Made by a program: the position numbers and the translations under genes. A DNA stretch of 64,000 nucleotides, taken from positions 1-64,000 of the forward strand of contig NZ_PZKN01000002.1 of the NCBI RefSeq assembly GCF_003046795.1. Reading direction: 5' to 3'. A model generated the notes under the pieces. The model made no database searches and was not told the DNA's origin. It saw only the letters and a list, made by a program, of their open reading frames with translations. Below, piece by piece: positions 26,853 to 35,403 of the stretch. Every line of letters starts with the position of its first letter. Positions within the stretch are counted from its first letter, which is position 1. Origin of the DNA: Desulfonatronum sp. SC1 (GTDB taxonomy: Bacteria; Desulfobacterota; Desulfovibrionia; Desulfovibrionales; Desulfonatronaceae).

Positions 26853-27263
26853 TCAGAGCGAAATTCCGGACAGGGCCGTTTCCAGGCCTTCCTTGCTCAA
26901 CGGCTTGGTCAGATAGCAGGTGGCCATGCCGTGAAAAAAAGCTTGGCAGACGTTTTTCTGGTCCTCAAGGCAGGAAACCATGATCACCTTGACCTCGCTT
27001 CCAGGGGAAACGCCACGGTCTTTTTCCGCCTCGCGGATGGTCTCCAATGCCCCATGGCCGTCCATGACCGGCATTATGATGTCCATGAGGATCAAGGTGT
27101 AAGGGGCCTGTTCGTCCAGAGCCATGACGAACGCCTGAACGGCTTCCTCGCCGTTGGCGGCCATGTTGATCCGGGATGCCTTGTCGCGTAGGAACGACTG
27201 CAACACCACGCGATTCGCCAAGTCGTCATCGACGATCAAAACTTTCATACGTCCTTGCCCCAT
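26853..27263 (-). CDS. Single-domain response regulator
   Basis: A stand-alone receiver of about 131-136 residues: acidic pocket VDDD, phosphoacceptor in LMDIIMPVMDG, and the conserved Lys in LTKPLS. No output domain. An ATG 15 bp inside the ORF has AAGGA just upstream and is an equally likely start. It is convergent with the REC-GGDEF operon and shares its strand with a second receiver 71 bp upstream. It could act as a CheY-like messenger, a phosphate shuttle, or a sink for the nearby kinases. Confidence 0.88.
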   Translation of the reverse strand: MGQGRMKVLIVDDDLANRVVLQSFLRDKASRINMAANGEEAVQAFVMALDEQAPYTLILMDIIMPVMDGHGALETIREAEKDRGVSPGSEVKVIMVSCLEDQKNVCQAFFHGMATCYLTKPLSKEGLETALSGISL

Positions 27264-27334
27264 AATGCTTGGGAAGATGAAATGCCGGGTTACGGATCGT
27301 GATTGTCTTCGCGAATCCCGTGAACAACGGTTGT

Positions 27335-27724
27335 TCAGCCGCCATCCAACCTTGGCAGGTGTTTGCGCAAAACCTGCTCGACATCCTGGATGGTCGTGGG
27401 TTTGGAGAGATAGTCGTTCATGCCGTAGTCCAGGAATTTTTCCCTGTCCCCGTGCATGGCGTAGGCGGTCAGGGCGATAATGGGCATCTTGGGATTGTAG
27501 CGGGAGCCGTCGTGAGCCCGGATGATCTCGGTGGCTTCCACTCCGTTCATGACGGGCAACTGAATGTCCATCAGGATGCAGTCCACGGTTTCCCGCTCCA
27601 ACAATTCCAGAGCCTGACGTCCGTCCTCGGCCTCATGAACGGTATATCCTTTTTTTTCCAGAAGTTTTTTGAGCGCGAATCTGTTGAGTTGGTCGTCCTC
27701 AACAACGAGAATTCGTGCGGGCAT
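27335..27724 (-). CDS. Single-domain response regulator
   Basis: A 129-aa receiver: VVEDDQLNRFALKKLLEKKGY, phosphoacceptor Asp in ILMDIQLPVMNGVEAT, ALTAYAM, and the Lys in YLSKPTT. This subtype resembles the second receiver of hybrid kinases such as the 22-kb kinase (DDYLSKPVK there, NDYLSKPTT here), so it may compete for, or accept, phosphate from that HPt. It lies 71 bp upstream of the other receiver on the same strand and is probably co-transcribed. Confidence 0.9.
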   Translation of the reverse strand: MPARILVVEDDQLNRFALKKLLEKKGYTVHEAEDGRQALELLERETVDCILMDIQLPVMNGVEATEIIRAHDGSRYNPKMPIIALTAYAMHGDREKFLDYGMNDYLSKPTTIQDVEQVLRKHLPRLDGG

Positions 27725-27954
27725 GACGTGCTACCTTGATTTTGCTCACGCCTCGTCCAAGACTTGTTCACCAGACGGAGGTAGGCTATTTATTTGGTGT
27801 AGACTGTTATTTGTCGGCGGATGCATGGAATATGCAAAAAAAAACAGAATAAATTCCAACTTAAAGCCAATCGTTGGAAAAAGCAAACCCGGGAAACGAG
27901 AAATCGGCCAAGCGATCTCTTTATTGACAACTGACTGACCGTTCCTTTCGTACT

Positions 27955-28641
27955 ATGAACGCTTCTCATGATGACCGCAACGAATCGCATTCGCCTCTGA
28001 TCGTCCGCGACCAGCGGCTGATAACATCTTGCGCCTTGGACATCATCGCCACTGTGGAGCGAACCCGGGGCATGCCCTTGCAGCCTCGGGACCGGATGGC
28101 CCTCAAGCTGTTGACACCTAGGAACTCGGCTCTGCTGGTTCATGATAAACAGCGACATCTTGGTTGTCGCCAAGTCAGCTTCGATATTCTGACCGAGGAT
28201 ATCGGCCTGGGAGCGCACCACCTCGTCCCGTCCGGGATTCACGTCCTTAACCGTGAGGGCGTCTGGTGGAGCGATACTTACGGAATTGGGCGTTTTCTTT
28301 GGAATCTTTATGTGGACGAGAATCCTCAGGCTGGCATGATGCGAGTTCTGGAACGACTGTTCAAATTTGAAGTTTCAGGAGTATTCGGTCCTAGGGCCAA
28401 TTTTTCGATTCGAGAAAAGACTGGAACCATAGAAGGCGATGTCCGTCCTGACCTGCGGTTGTACATCCATCGTCGCGAAGGAAGCGTGGAGACGTCCTTG
28501 CGAAAGTTGATCAAGGCCCAGGCTATTTTTCGTCCCAAAGACCTGGGACTACAACTTGATGGAAACGAGAGCGGCCGGATAGCCCTTTTGTTCGGCAAGT
28601 CAAAACGCTACGCGGTCAGCTTCACCATGCGAAAAAATTAG
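27955..28641 (+). CDS. Conserved-looking protein of unknown function
   Basis: A 228-aa soluble protein; I recognise no domain. It starts MNASHDDRNES and has a mixed alpha/beta look, with hydrophobic strands (SALLVHDKQRHLGC, GVWWSDTYGIGRFLWNLYV) and Arg/Lys-rich patches (DLRLYIHRREG). No signal peptide or membrane segment. A TTGACA at 27924-27929 precedes it, but no well-spaced -10 is visible. It stands alone between the receiver pair and the ModE-like gene. Codon-level conservation in all three thirds suggests a true gene. Confidence 0.65.
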   Translation: MNASHDDRNESHSPLIVRDQRLITSCALDIIATVERTRGMPLQPRDRMALKLLTPRNSALLVHDKQRHLGCRQVSFDILTEDIGLGAHHLVPSGIHVLNREGVWWSDTYGIGRFLWNLYVDENPQAGMMRVLERLFKFEVSGVFGPRANFSIREKTGTIEGDVRPDLRLYIHRREGSVETSLRKLIKAQAIFRPKDLGLQLDGNESGRIALLFGKSKRYAVSFTMRKN

Positions 28642-28724
28642 GGTAGCTATCGCGACATGGCGGCTGTGGGGCACAGGTAAGCCACTGCTTGTAATTATGT
28701 TTGTTTTAACATATCAGATTGTCC

Positions 28725-29195
28725 ATGAAAAAGAACATATCCCCATCCATACGCCTGCACCTCTGGCTGGAAAACGACCGGGGGGCGCTGATCGGCCTGG
28801 GACGGGCCATGCTTTTGGCCAGGATCAGGGAGTATGGTTCGTTGCGCCGGGCCGCTGAAAGCCTGGGGATCTCCTACCGGGCGGCCTGGGGCAAGATTCG
28901 TCAGGCCCAGGAGTACCTGGGAAAGGATCTGGTGCGCAAGGAAGGCAAGGGGTACGTGCTCACCGACTTTGGCGAAGATTTGGCCGACGGTTTTTTGAAA
29001 TGGCATGATGAAGTGGAACGTCGCGCCCTGGCCTTGGCCCAGGAGCATTTTCCGTGGCCGGTTCTTCCGTATCGCGTCTACCCCGTTTCGTTGAACCCGC
29101 CCAAATCCCGCCCATTCGCATCTCCACCGTTCGAGACCCCTCTGTCCGATCCCGTTTCAACTCCAACCGATTGCGTTGACAAGGAGCTACAATGA
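28725..29195 (+). CDS. ModE-like molybdate-responsive regulator (HTH only)
   Basis: A 156-aa protein whose first 95 residues form the LysR/ModE-type winged helix: LLARIREYGSLRRAAESLGISYRAAWGKIRQAQEYLGKDLV. There is no C-terminal TOBE/MOP molybdate-binding domain; instead a Pro-rich tail follows. It is coupled by an ATGA overlap to the FmdE-molybdopterin gene, so it probably controls molybdenum or tungsten enzyme genes. The ATG at 28725 is chosen over a TTG 6 bp upstream. Confidence 0.82.
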   Translation: MKKNISPSIRLHLWLENDRGALIGLGRAMLLARIREYGSLRRAAESLGISYRAAWGKIRQAQEYLGKDLVRKEGKGYVLTDFGEDLADGFLKWHDEVERRALALAQEHFPWPVLPYRVYPVSLNPPKSRPFASPPFETPLSDPVSTPTDCVDKELQ

Positions 29196-30853
29196 GCACT
29201 GAAAAGCGTGCCGAAGGCCAAAGCATCTCCATTGGTTCCCGAACTTTCGACGATTTCGTCCTGCAGGTGCGCGATTTTCACGGTTCCGCCGCACCGGGAC
29301 TGGTTTTGGGGGGCTTCATGGTCGAAGAGGCTCGACGACATCTTCCCGAAGGTACAATTTTCGACGCCATCTCGGAAACCACGCACTGCCTTCCGGACGC
29401 CGTGCAACTGCTCACTCCCTGCACCATCGGCAACGGCTGGCTGCGGGTGATCAACCTGGGTCGGTACGCTCTGACCTTGTACGACAAATATTCCGGTAGC
29501 GGCGTCCGGATCTACCTGGATACTGAAAAGGTCGCGGACTGGCCGGCCATCCGGACTTGGTACTTGAAGCATCTGCCCAAGAAAGAACAGGACAGCACGG
29601 CCCTTTTCGCGGAGATCAAGGCCGCGGGGGCTGAGGTGTGCAGCCTGGAGACGGTGCAGGTGGCTCCCCATCTGATGCAACGTAAAGGTCGGGGCGGCAT
29701 CGTGGTCTGTCCGGTTTGCAAGGAAGCCTATCCCCAGTTGGACGGGCGGATCTGTCGGGCCTGCCAAGGAGAAGCCCCCTATGTGGAGAACATGGCCGCT
29801 CCGGTCGCGCCCGCGCTCCGGGCCGTGTCCGTGGACCAGGCCGTGGGTCGCAAGGTCCTGCACGACATGACCAGGATCGAGCCCGGCAAGACCAAGGACG
29901 CGGTGTTCGTCAAAGGTCAGGAGATCAACGTGGGCGATATCTGTCGGTTGCAGCAGATGGGTCGGATGCGGGTCTATGTCCAGGAGTCCGAGGCGGAATC
30001 CGGCGAAGGAGCGGACTGGGTGCACGAGAACGAGGCTGCCGAGGCCTTTGCCCGTGACATGGCCGGGGAGGGGGTGGCGCTGCGTCTGCCGCCCCGGGAA
30101 GGCAAAGTGGACTTGCTGGCCGCTCGGGACGGGCTGCTCAACGTGGAGCGGGACCGCCTGGAAGCCTTCAACTTGGTTCCGGAGGTGATGTGCGCCTCCC
30201 GGCACGACGCTGTGCTGGTCAAGAAGGGCATGACTGTGGCCGGGACCAGGGCCATTCCGCTGTATCTGTCCCGGCATTTATTTTTTCGGGCCATGAGCGT
30301 CCTGGAGCCGGGGCCGCTGTTTTCCGTGTCGCCGCTGCGCAAGGCCAAAGTCGGCATACTGGTCACGGGCACGGAAGTGTTCCAGGGACTGGTGGAGGAC
30401 AAATTCGTGCCCATTGTCGGTTCCAAGGTGCAGGCCCTGGGGAGCGAGGTTTTGGCCAGCCGGATCGTCCCGGACAGCAAAGAGGCCATCGTCAACGCGG
30501 TTCGGGAACTGCTGGATTTGGGCGCCGACCTGCTGATCACCACGGCCGGATTGTCCGTGGACCCGGACGACGTGACCCGCCAGGCCCTGCTGGAAGCGGG
30601 AGCCGAAGATCTGCTCTACGGCGCGCCCATCCTGCCCGGCACCATGACCCTTTTCGGGCGCATCGGCTCGGCCCAGGTCCTGGGTATTCCCGCCTGCGCG
30701 TTGTTTTTCAAGACCACCAGCCTGGATCTGTTCCTGCCCCGGCTCCTGGCCGCACGGAGCGTCAGCCGGGGCGAACTGGCTCGGATGGGGGCCGGTGCGC
30801 TGTGCATGCAGTGCCGGACGTGTTCCTTTCCCAAGTGCCCTTTCGGGAAATAG
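29192..30853 (+). CDS. FmdE-like / molybdopterin-binding fusion protein
   Basis: A 553-aa fusion. Residues 1-195 resemble FmdE of formylmethanofuran dehydrogenase operons (FHGSAAPGLVLGGFM, CLPDAVQLLTPCTIGNG) with a zinc-ribbon-like CPVC (173-176) and CRAC (188-191). Residues about 350-510 are a MoeA/MogA-type molybdopterin-binding domain (KVGILVTGTEVFQGLVEDKF, LGADLLITTAGLSVDPDDVT, GAPILPGTMTLFGRIG). The C-terminus holds four more cysteines (CMQCRTCSFPKC). A role in cofactor insertion or maturation for a Mo/W enzyme such as formate dehydrogenase is likely. It is co-transcribed with the ModE-like regulator. Confidence 0.85.
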   Translation: MSTEKRAEGQSISIGSRTFDDFVLQVRDFHGSAAPGLVLGGFMVEEARRHLPEGTIFDAISETTHCLPDAVQLLTPCTIGNGWLRVINLGRYALTLYDKYSGSGVRIYLDTEKVADWPAIRTWYLKHLPKKEQDSTALFAEIKAAGAEVCSLETVQVAPHLMQRKGRGGIVVCPVCKEAYPQLDGRICRACQGEAPYVENMAAPVAPALRAVSVDQAVGRKVLHDMTRIEPGKTKDAVFVKGQEINVGDICRLQQMGRMRVYVQESEAESGEGADWVHENEAAEAFARDMAGEGVALRLPPREGKVDLLAARDGLLNVERDRLEAFNLVPEVMCASRHDAVLVKKGMTVAGTRAIPLYLSRHLFFRAMSVLEPGPLFSVSPLRKAKVGILVTGTEVFQGLVEDKFVPIVGSKVQALGSEVLASRIVPDSKEAIVNAVRELLDLGADLLITTAGLSVDPDDVTRQALLEAGAEDLLYGAPILPGTMTLFGRIGSAQVLGIPACALFFKTTSLDLFLPRLLAARSVSRGELARMGAGALCMQCRTCSFPKCPFGK

Positions 30854-30878
30854 CCTTTGCTTTGGGAATCGAAACGTT

Positions 30879-32360
30879 ATGCTGGAACTGACCGTTTTTC
30901 TCTGTGGGGCTGTGGTGATGATCCTGGAGCTGACCGGTTCGCGGATCATGGCCCCGTTTCTGGGTACTTCCCTGGTGGTCTGGACCGGGCTGATCGGTGT
31001 GGTCTTGGCCGCGTTGAGCATCGGCTATTGGTGGGGCGGTCGTCTGGCGGACCAGGGGGCGACCAGGTCCGGTCTGGCTTGGATCGTCTTCTGGGCCGGG
31101 GTGATGATCGCATTGACGGCGGTGCTTCAGGCCCCGGTTTTGCGATTGATCCAGGGCCATGTTCCCGGGCTGCACCTCGGGGTGCTTCTGGCCACCGTGA
31201 GCCTGTTCGGCCCGTCCAGCATCCTTTTGGGGATGATCGCTCCCTATGCCGTGAAGATGAAACTGGCCTCCCTGGAGCATTCCGGGGCCGTGGTCGGGCG
31301 GATGTACGCCCTGTCCACCATCGGCAGTATAGTGGGAACGTTTCTGGCCGGATTCGTTCTCTTGTCTTTTTTTGGCAGTCTGCCCATTTTGCTGGTCCTG
31401 GGGGCGGTTATGTCTTTACTGGCCATGGCCTTGTCTCCGCGTTCAGGCCTGGTGGTGAAAAGCGGTTTTTTGGCTGTGCTGATCGTGGGCGGATTTCTGC
31501 ATGTCCAATATCGACAGGCCTTGGCGGCCCAGGGCTACTTTGATCTGGACACGGCTTACAACCGGATCATCGTGGCCGAGGCTGAAGATGAGAGCTCGGG
31601 TCGCCGAATGCGGATCATGTCCACCGGGCCGGGCTGGCTTCAGTCCGCCATGTACCTGGACGATCCCGTGGAGCTGGCCCTACCGTACACGCGCTTCTTC
31701 CGGCTCGCCGAGCTGTACGCTCCTGATCATCGGCGGGTACTGATGGTCGGCGGGGGCGGGTACTCGTTTCCCAAACATCTGATGCGGACCCGGACTGACC
31801 TGGAACTGGACGTGGTGGAGATCGACCCGGTCTTCACCGAACTGGCCCGGAATTATTTCGGGTTTGATCCGGACGGGACGCCGGGGCAACCGGTCGTCAT
31901 CCATCATCAGGACGCCCGCCGCTTTCTGAACCAGACCCACGCGCCCTACGACGTGATTATCCTGGATGCTTTCAGTTCCCATTATTCCGTCCCGTTTCAA
32001 CTGACCACCCGCGAGGCCATGGAACGTATTTCCGCCAACCTGGCCGACCGCGGGGTGGTCGTTGTCAACTTGATCTCCGCCGTATCCGGCCCGGAAGGGC
32101 GGATGTTGCGGGCTCTGCTGGCGACCATGGACGCCGAGTTCATCCAGGTGGAGACGTTCCTGGTGGCCGACCCCGAGGACCCCGAACGGGTTCAAAACAT
32201 CGTCTTGGTCGCCGGAAACACCCCGCTGCTCGAAGCTCATTCAGGGCACGGCCCTCCCGAGCTGACAGCCAAACTCGACCATCGCTGGCCGCATCCCATT
32301 CCCCGCGATCTTCCCGTTCTCACCGACGCTCTGGCCCCGGTGGAGCGCTATTTACCCTGA
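30879..32360 (+). CDS. Membrane-fused spermidine-synthase-like methyl/aminopropyl transferase fold
   Basis: A 493-aa protein. The N-terminal 210 residues form about seven membrane helices (VFLCGAVVMILELTGSRIMAPFLGTS onward). The C-terminal half is a spermidine-synthase-type Rossmann domain: VLMVGGGGYSFPKHL (nucleotide loop at 291-297), DVVEIDPVF, HHQDARRFL and YDVIILDAFSS. The ELTGSRIMAP motif is typical of the fused MFS/polyamine-synthase-like family. Many family members lack proven polyamine activity. The start ATG at 30879 lies 25 bp after the preceding stop; longer upstream starts fall inside the FmdE gene. Confidence 0.85.
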   Translation: MLELTVFLCGAVVMILELTGSRIMAPFLGTSLVVWTGLIGVVLAALSIGYWWGGRLADQGATRSGLAWIVFWAGVMIALTAVLQAPVLRLIQGHVPGLHLGVLLATVSLFGPSSILLGMIAPYAVKMKLASLEHSGAVVGRMYALSTIGSIVGTFLAGFVLLSFFGSLPILLVLGAVMSLLAMALSPRSGLVVKSGFLAVLIVGGFLHVQYRQALAAQGYFDLDTAYNRIIVAEAEDESSGRRMRIMSTGPGWLQSAMYLDDPVELALPYTRFFRLAELYAPDHRRVLMVGGGGYSFPKHLMRTRTDLELDVVEIDPVFTELARNYFGFDPDGTPGQPVVIHHQDARRFLNQTHAPYDVIILDAFSSHYSVPFQLTTREAMERISANLADRGVVVVNLISAVSGPEGRMLRALLATMDAEFIQVETFLVADPEDPERVQNIVLVAGNTPLLEAHSGHGPPELTAKLDHRWPHPIPRDLPVLTDALAPVERYLP

Positions 32361-32398
32361 TGTGGTATTATATCGTCAGTTGACACTAAAGCAATCAG

Positions 32399-32522
32399 CA
32401 GTCCGTTGAAAAAATCCCAATTGCTGCATCACTGCAAAAAGTTCAAACTCTCACGTATGAATAAATACGCTTCGACCTTGAACTTATTTTGCTCCTTGCA
32501 CCTGGGTTTTTTGAACGGACTG
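32399..32522. repeat. 124-bp imperfect palindromic repeat
   Basis: The outer arms CAGTCCGTTGAAAAAATCCC (32399) and the complement of TGGGTTTTTTGAACGGACTG (to 32522) match with one mismatch and one indel. The inner parts also pair (GCAAAAAGTTCAA with TTGAACTTATTTTGC). The whole can fold into one long hairpin and lies between two convergent genes. It has the look of a REP/MITE-type intergenic element. Confidence 0.75.
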
Positions 32523-32577
32523 TCGGATAAGGACTTTTTCAACACTCAGTTAGGGGTTTCGGAAACCCAAAAAGCAC

Positions 32578-33783
32578 CTAAAATCGTTTCAGCTCGAACA
32601 ACTTCTTGGTTTGCGTGGAGACGATGTGGAAGTACTTGTCCTGGGGGATGTAGATGTACGGGACGTCTTCTTGGCGACGATACAGGAAGTAGGAGAGGAT
32701 CATGCGGTTCACGGCTTGGTGGCCGATAATCACGATGTGTTCCGCGCTGCCGCTGAGGTACAGTGCTTTCTTGATCCCGAGTTGGATTCGGGTTTGTAGG
32801 GTGATGTAACCTTCTCCGTCGGGGTAAATGTAATGATATTTATCCATGCTGCGAGCGATATGAATTTCCGGATGGCGTTCCCGGATTTCGTCATATGTCA
32901 ATGAATCGCAGATTCCGGATTTGATTTCGTCGAACTCCGGCAAAGGGACGTGTTTGCATTCTCCCTGGGCCCCGATAATCGGCTGAGCCATTTGAATGGT
33001 CCGGCGCTTGGAGCTGGTGAAAATGAACGGAATCCGGGTCGTCTGGAAGTGTCCGCCCAGCAGCTCGGCTTGACACAGGCCTTTTTCAGTGAGCGGGGAG
33101 TCTCCGCCAATGCGCCGTTCCTGGTTGTAATAGGTTTCACCGTGCCGGATCAGGTAGAGGTTCTGGATCATGTCCGAGACCAGGATGTCCCGAATCCGCG
33201 GATAGTGAGGAATATTGTCGGAAGTTTTTTCCTGGACGACTCGGTTTTGTAGGGAGTTGAGTACAACGTGGTTGCTTTCCCGGTCCAGGGGCTCGTACTG
33301 GCCAGCGTAGAATTGGATACGATCCCTAAAATTCCTGATCGCCTCGGACATGGTCATGTGCCCGAATTCCGAGATTTTTGTTTTGTGGGCAATGCTGGTG
33401 GCCAGCAATTCTTCGTCGTCGTTGACGCATTCAATGAACAACACCGGGATTCGTTCCATGGCCCGGCAGATTCTGGAGCGGCGTTCCCGACTGATATTCG
33501 TGGCGTCGAGAATAGCGATATCTCCTTGTTCTTCAAGGAATTGTCTGGCGGTGTCCAGATTCAGCCGTGCAATCCACTCCCGCAGCCGGACCCCCTCCTG
33601 ATTCTCTGGGCTGAAAAAAGACGCGGACGCCGTGTTTTCGGGGAGCATGCTCCGGCGAATCTCGCCGTTGTTGAAGATCGCCACGTTGATGTTTTCCTCT
33701 TCCAGGCTCTCCCGAAGGCGGCAGGCAATAGTGGACTTGCCCCGGGCCGGAAGACCGACCATGACGATGCAGAGTTTTTTCAT
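32578..33783 (-). CDS. 6-phosphofructo-2-kinase / fructose-2,6-bisphosphatase-like
   Basis: A 401-aa bifunctional enzyme resembling eukaryotic PFKFB. The N-terminal kinase has the P-loop GLPARGKST (10-18), NNGEIRR, DATNISRERRSRI (93 onward) and YEPLD. The C-terminal phosphatase has RHGET with catalytic His214, RRIGGDSPLTEKG, SSKRRTIQMA, EIKSGICDSLTYDEI with acid Glu286, MDKYHYIYPDGEGY, and the second catalytic His355 in IIGHQAVNRMILSYFL. These follow the animal and plant enzyme in order and spacing. It should make and break fructose-2,6-bisphosphate, an effector of glycolysis and gluconeogenesis rarely described in bacteria. It is monocistronic, on the opposite strand to its downstream neighbour. 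Confidence 0.9.
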   Translation of the reverse strand: MKKLCIVMVGLPARGKSTIACRLRESLEEENINVAIFNNGEIRRSMLPENTASASFFSPENQEGVRLREWIARLNLDTARQFLEEQGDIAILDATNISRERRSRICRAMERIPVLFIECVNDDEELLATSIAHKTKISEFGHMTMSEAIRNFRDRIQFYAGQYEPLDRESNHVVLNSLQNRVVQEKTSDNIPHYPRIRDILVSDMIQNLYLIRHGETYYNQERRIGGDSPLTEKGLCQAELLGGHFQTTRIPFIFTSSKRRTIQMAQPIIGAQGECKHVPLPEFDEIKSGICDSLTYDEIRERHPEIHIARSMDKYHYIYPDGEGYITLQTRIQLGIKKALYLSGSAEHIVIIGHQAVNRMILSYFLYRRQEDVPYIYIPQDKYFHIVSTQTKKLFELKRF

Positions 33784-33972
33784 GATGTTGGAGTATAATC
33801 AGGGAGCAAGGCATGCCGCCATTTCAAGACTGTGGTCGCTGAGTCAGGAGGTAAAGAGCCAGGGGGATGGTCGTGGCCGTACGACGCCATGGCTGTCGTA
33901 GTCGAAATTGTTTTCAAAAAAAGAACGTCACAGGCATGTTCGGGGTTGGAGTCAGAGATTGTCCAATCGTAT

Positions 33973-35247
33973 TCAGCCCTTGCCGGACTCGATGATTCGT
34001 TGCAGGCGCTGCGCACTGGCTTCTTTTGCTTCTCCACCATGTCCGGTCCGCGATCCTTCTTCTGCGCAGAGCTTCCATGATTCAGCCACGCGCCGTAGCC
34101 GATTACCGGACAAAGCCAGGCGGTTCGCGACTTCGGGCAAAAAAGAAGTCTTCTCGGATGCCGTTTTTCCAAGGTTTTCCAGCTCCGTCAGTACTTTCTC
34201 CAGGCGGCTCAGCACATCCTGAATGGAAGTCTGCTCTGCGTCTACCGCCTCCGGTCGGACCTGACCCGGAAGGTCCAGACCCTGAAACAGCGTGTTTAGC
34301 GAAACGGTCCAAAAACCTTCGATGTTGGAATACAACTCGTCGCTTGCTTTGCGGCGGGTCAAGAGAGAGGCGATTCGGGCCACTGCCGTCAGTCCCACTG
34401 AGCGAGGGGACAAGGCCATCGGGGGCATGGCTTGGGCCGCCGCCTGCCGGAACAGGGGGTCGTCCGGCACAGCGCCCAATGGCAAAACCACGGTCTGCAA
34501 ATGCTTCTTGCAGACCGCCGCGAAGCGCTGGGTGAGCATGGCATGGTCAAAGCCTTGATGAACCCTGTTCACCAGAATGTAGGGAGCCTGGCGCATGCCG
34601 TTTTGCCGGAGCACCTTGAGCAGGGCATAGCCATCGGTCACGGACGTTGGTTCCGGGTTGATCACGATGATCTGTTCCCTGGCGGCCAGGCAAAAGGCCA
34701 CAACCTGACGATGGATGCCCGGTGCGTTGTCCAGGAGTAAAAAATCATAGTGGTCGAGGGATTTGATTTTGGACAGAAACATGGCCCGGCGGGCTGGTTC
34801 GAGATCGGCCAGGGCCGCGGCTCCGGAACCTCCGGAAATCACGTCCAACCCTGGTCGGACCCTGGTGAGGGCTCTTTCCATGGGAATTTCGCCTATGATC
34901 ACGTCCTCCAGGGAATAACGGGGGGTCAGTCCCAGAAGCACGTCCACATTGGATAGCCCCAAGTCCACGTCCACCAGACAGACGTTTCGCCCACTCTCCG
35001 CCAAACTCCAGGCCAGACAGACCGCCACCGATGTCTTTCCGGCTCCGCCCTTGCCGCTGGCAATGGCAATGGTCCGGGTTTTGGGGCTCTTGTTCAGCTT
35101 TGTCCCCGGTCCGTCGCGCACGGCATCCAGAGCCGAGACGAGAAGGGGATTTGCGGATGTCCTCTTTTTATCTGTGGGGAAAATCGGGCTGATCCATTTC
35201 ATGGCTGTATTGCGAGAATCACATGCAGAGGATGTTGGGAGGGGCAT
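33973..35247 (-). CDS. MinD/FlhG-like P-loop ATPase
   Basis: A 424-aa ParA/MinD-superfamily ATPase: deviant Walker A ASGKGGAGKTS (63-73), VDVDLGLSNVDVLLGL, switch region DNAPGI in LLLDNAPGIHRQV, and EPTSVTDGYALLKVL, matching the FlhG/YlxH branch. A C-terminal extension of about 120 residues (heptad-like LSRLEKVLTELENLG) is not part of the core and is unrecognised. An internal ATG at codon 16 is an alternative start; neither has a clear ribosome site. FlhG proteins set flagellar number or placement, but flhF is not adjacent. A general cell-positioning role is also possible. Confidence 0.8.
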   Translation of the reverse strand: MPLPTSSACDSRNTAMKWISPIFPTDKKRTSANPLLVSALDAVRDGPGTKLNKSPKTRTIAIASGKGGAGKTSVAVCLAWSLAESGRNVCLVDVDLGLSNVDVLLGLTPRYSLEDVIIGEIPMERALTRVRPGLDVISGGSGAAALADLEPARRAMFLSKIKSLDHYDFLLLDNAPGIHRQVVAFCLAAREQIIVINPEPTSVTDGYALLKVLRQNGMRQAPYILVNRVHQGFDHAMLTQRFAAVCKKHLQTVVLPLGAVPDDPLFRQAAAQAMPPMALSPRSVGLTAVARIASLLTRRKASDELYSNIEGFWTVSLNTLFQGLDLPGQVRPEAVDAEQTSIQDVLSRLEKVLTELENLGKTASEKTSFLPEVANRLALSGNRLRRVAESWKLCAEEGSRTGHGGEAKEASAQRLQRIIESGKG

Positions 35248-35330
35248 TCAAGCCCGGACGGTGACCAGCGTCGACTCTGTCATAAATAACAACGGGGTGG
35301 TTCAGAGTAGGTTGATATGTTGCCGGAATA

Positions 35331-35371
35331 CCCAAAAAAAAGCGGGATGCAACATCCCGCTTTTTTTTGGG
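35331..35371 (-). terminator. Bidirectional Rho-independent terminator after hflC
   Basis: GCGGGATG (35342-35349) and CATCCCGC (35353-35360) pair across a 3-nt loop. They are flanked by eight A and eight T residues and further by CCC/GGG. It lies 33 bp past the hflC stop and works on either strand. Confidence 0.93.
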
Positions 35372-35403
35372 TCAAGCTCCCGTACTTTGTGCGTGGCGAG
35401 CTT

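Noticed and set aside
32554-32568. Hairpin GGGTTTCGGAAACCC as terminator of the PFK-2-like gene
   Set aside because: The run after it on the plus strand is A, not T, and on the minus strand the T-run precedes the stem; it does not fit a Rho-independent terminator on either strand.
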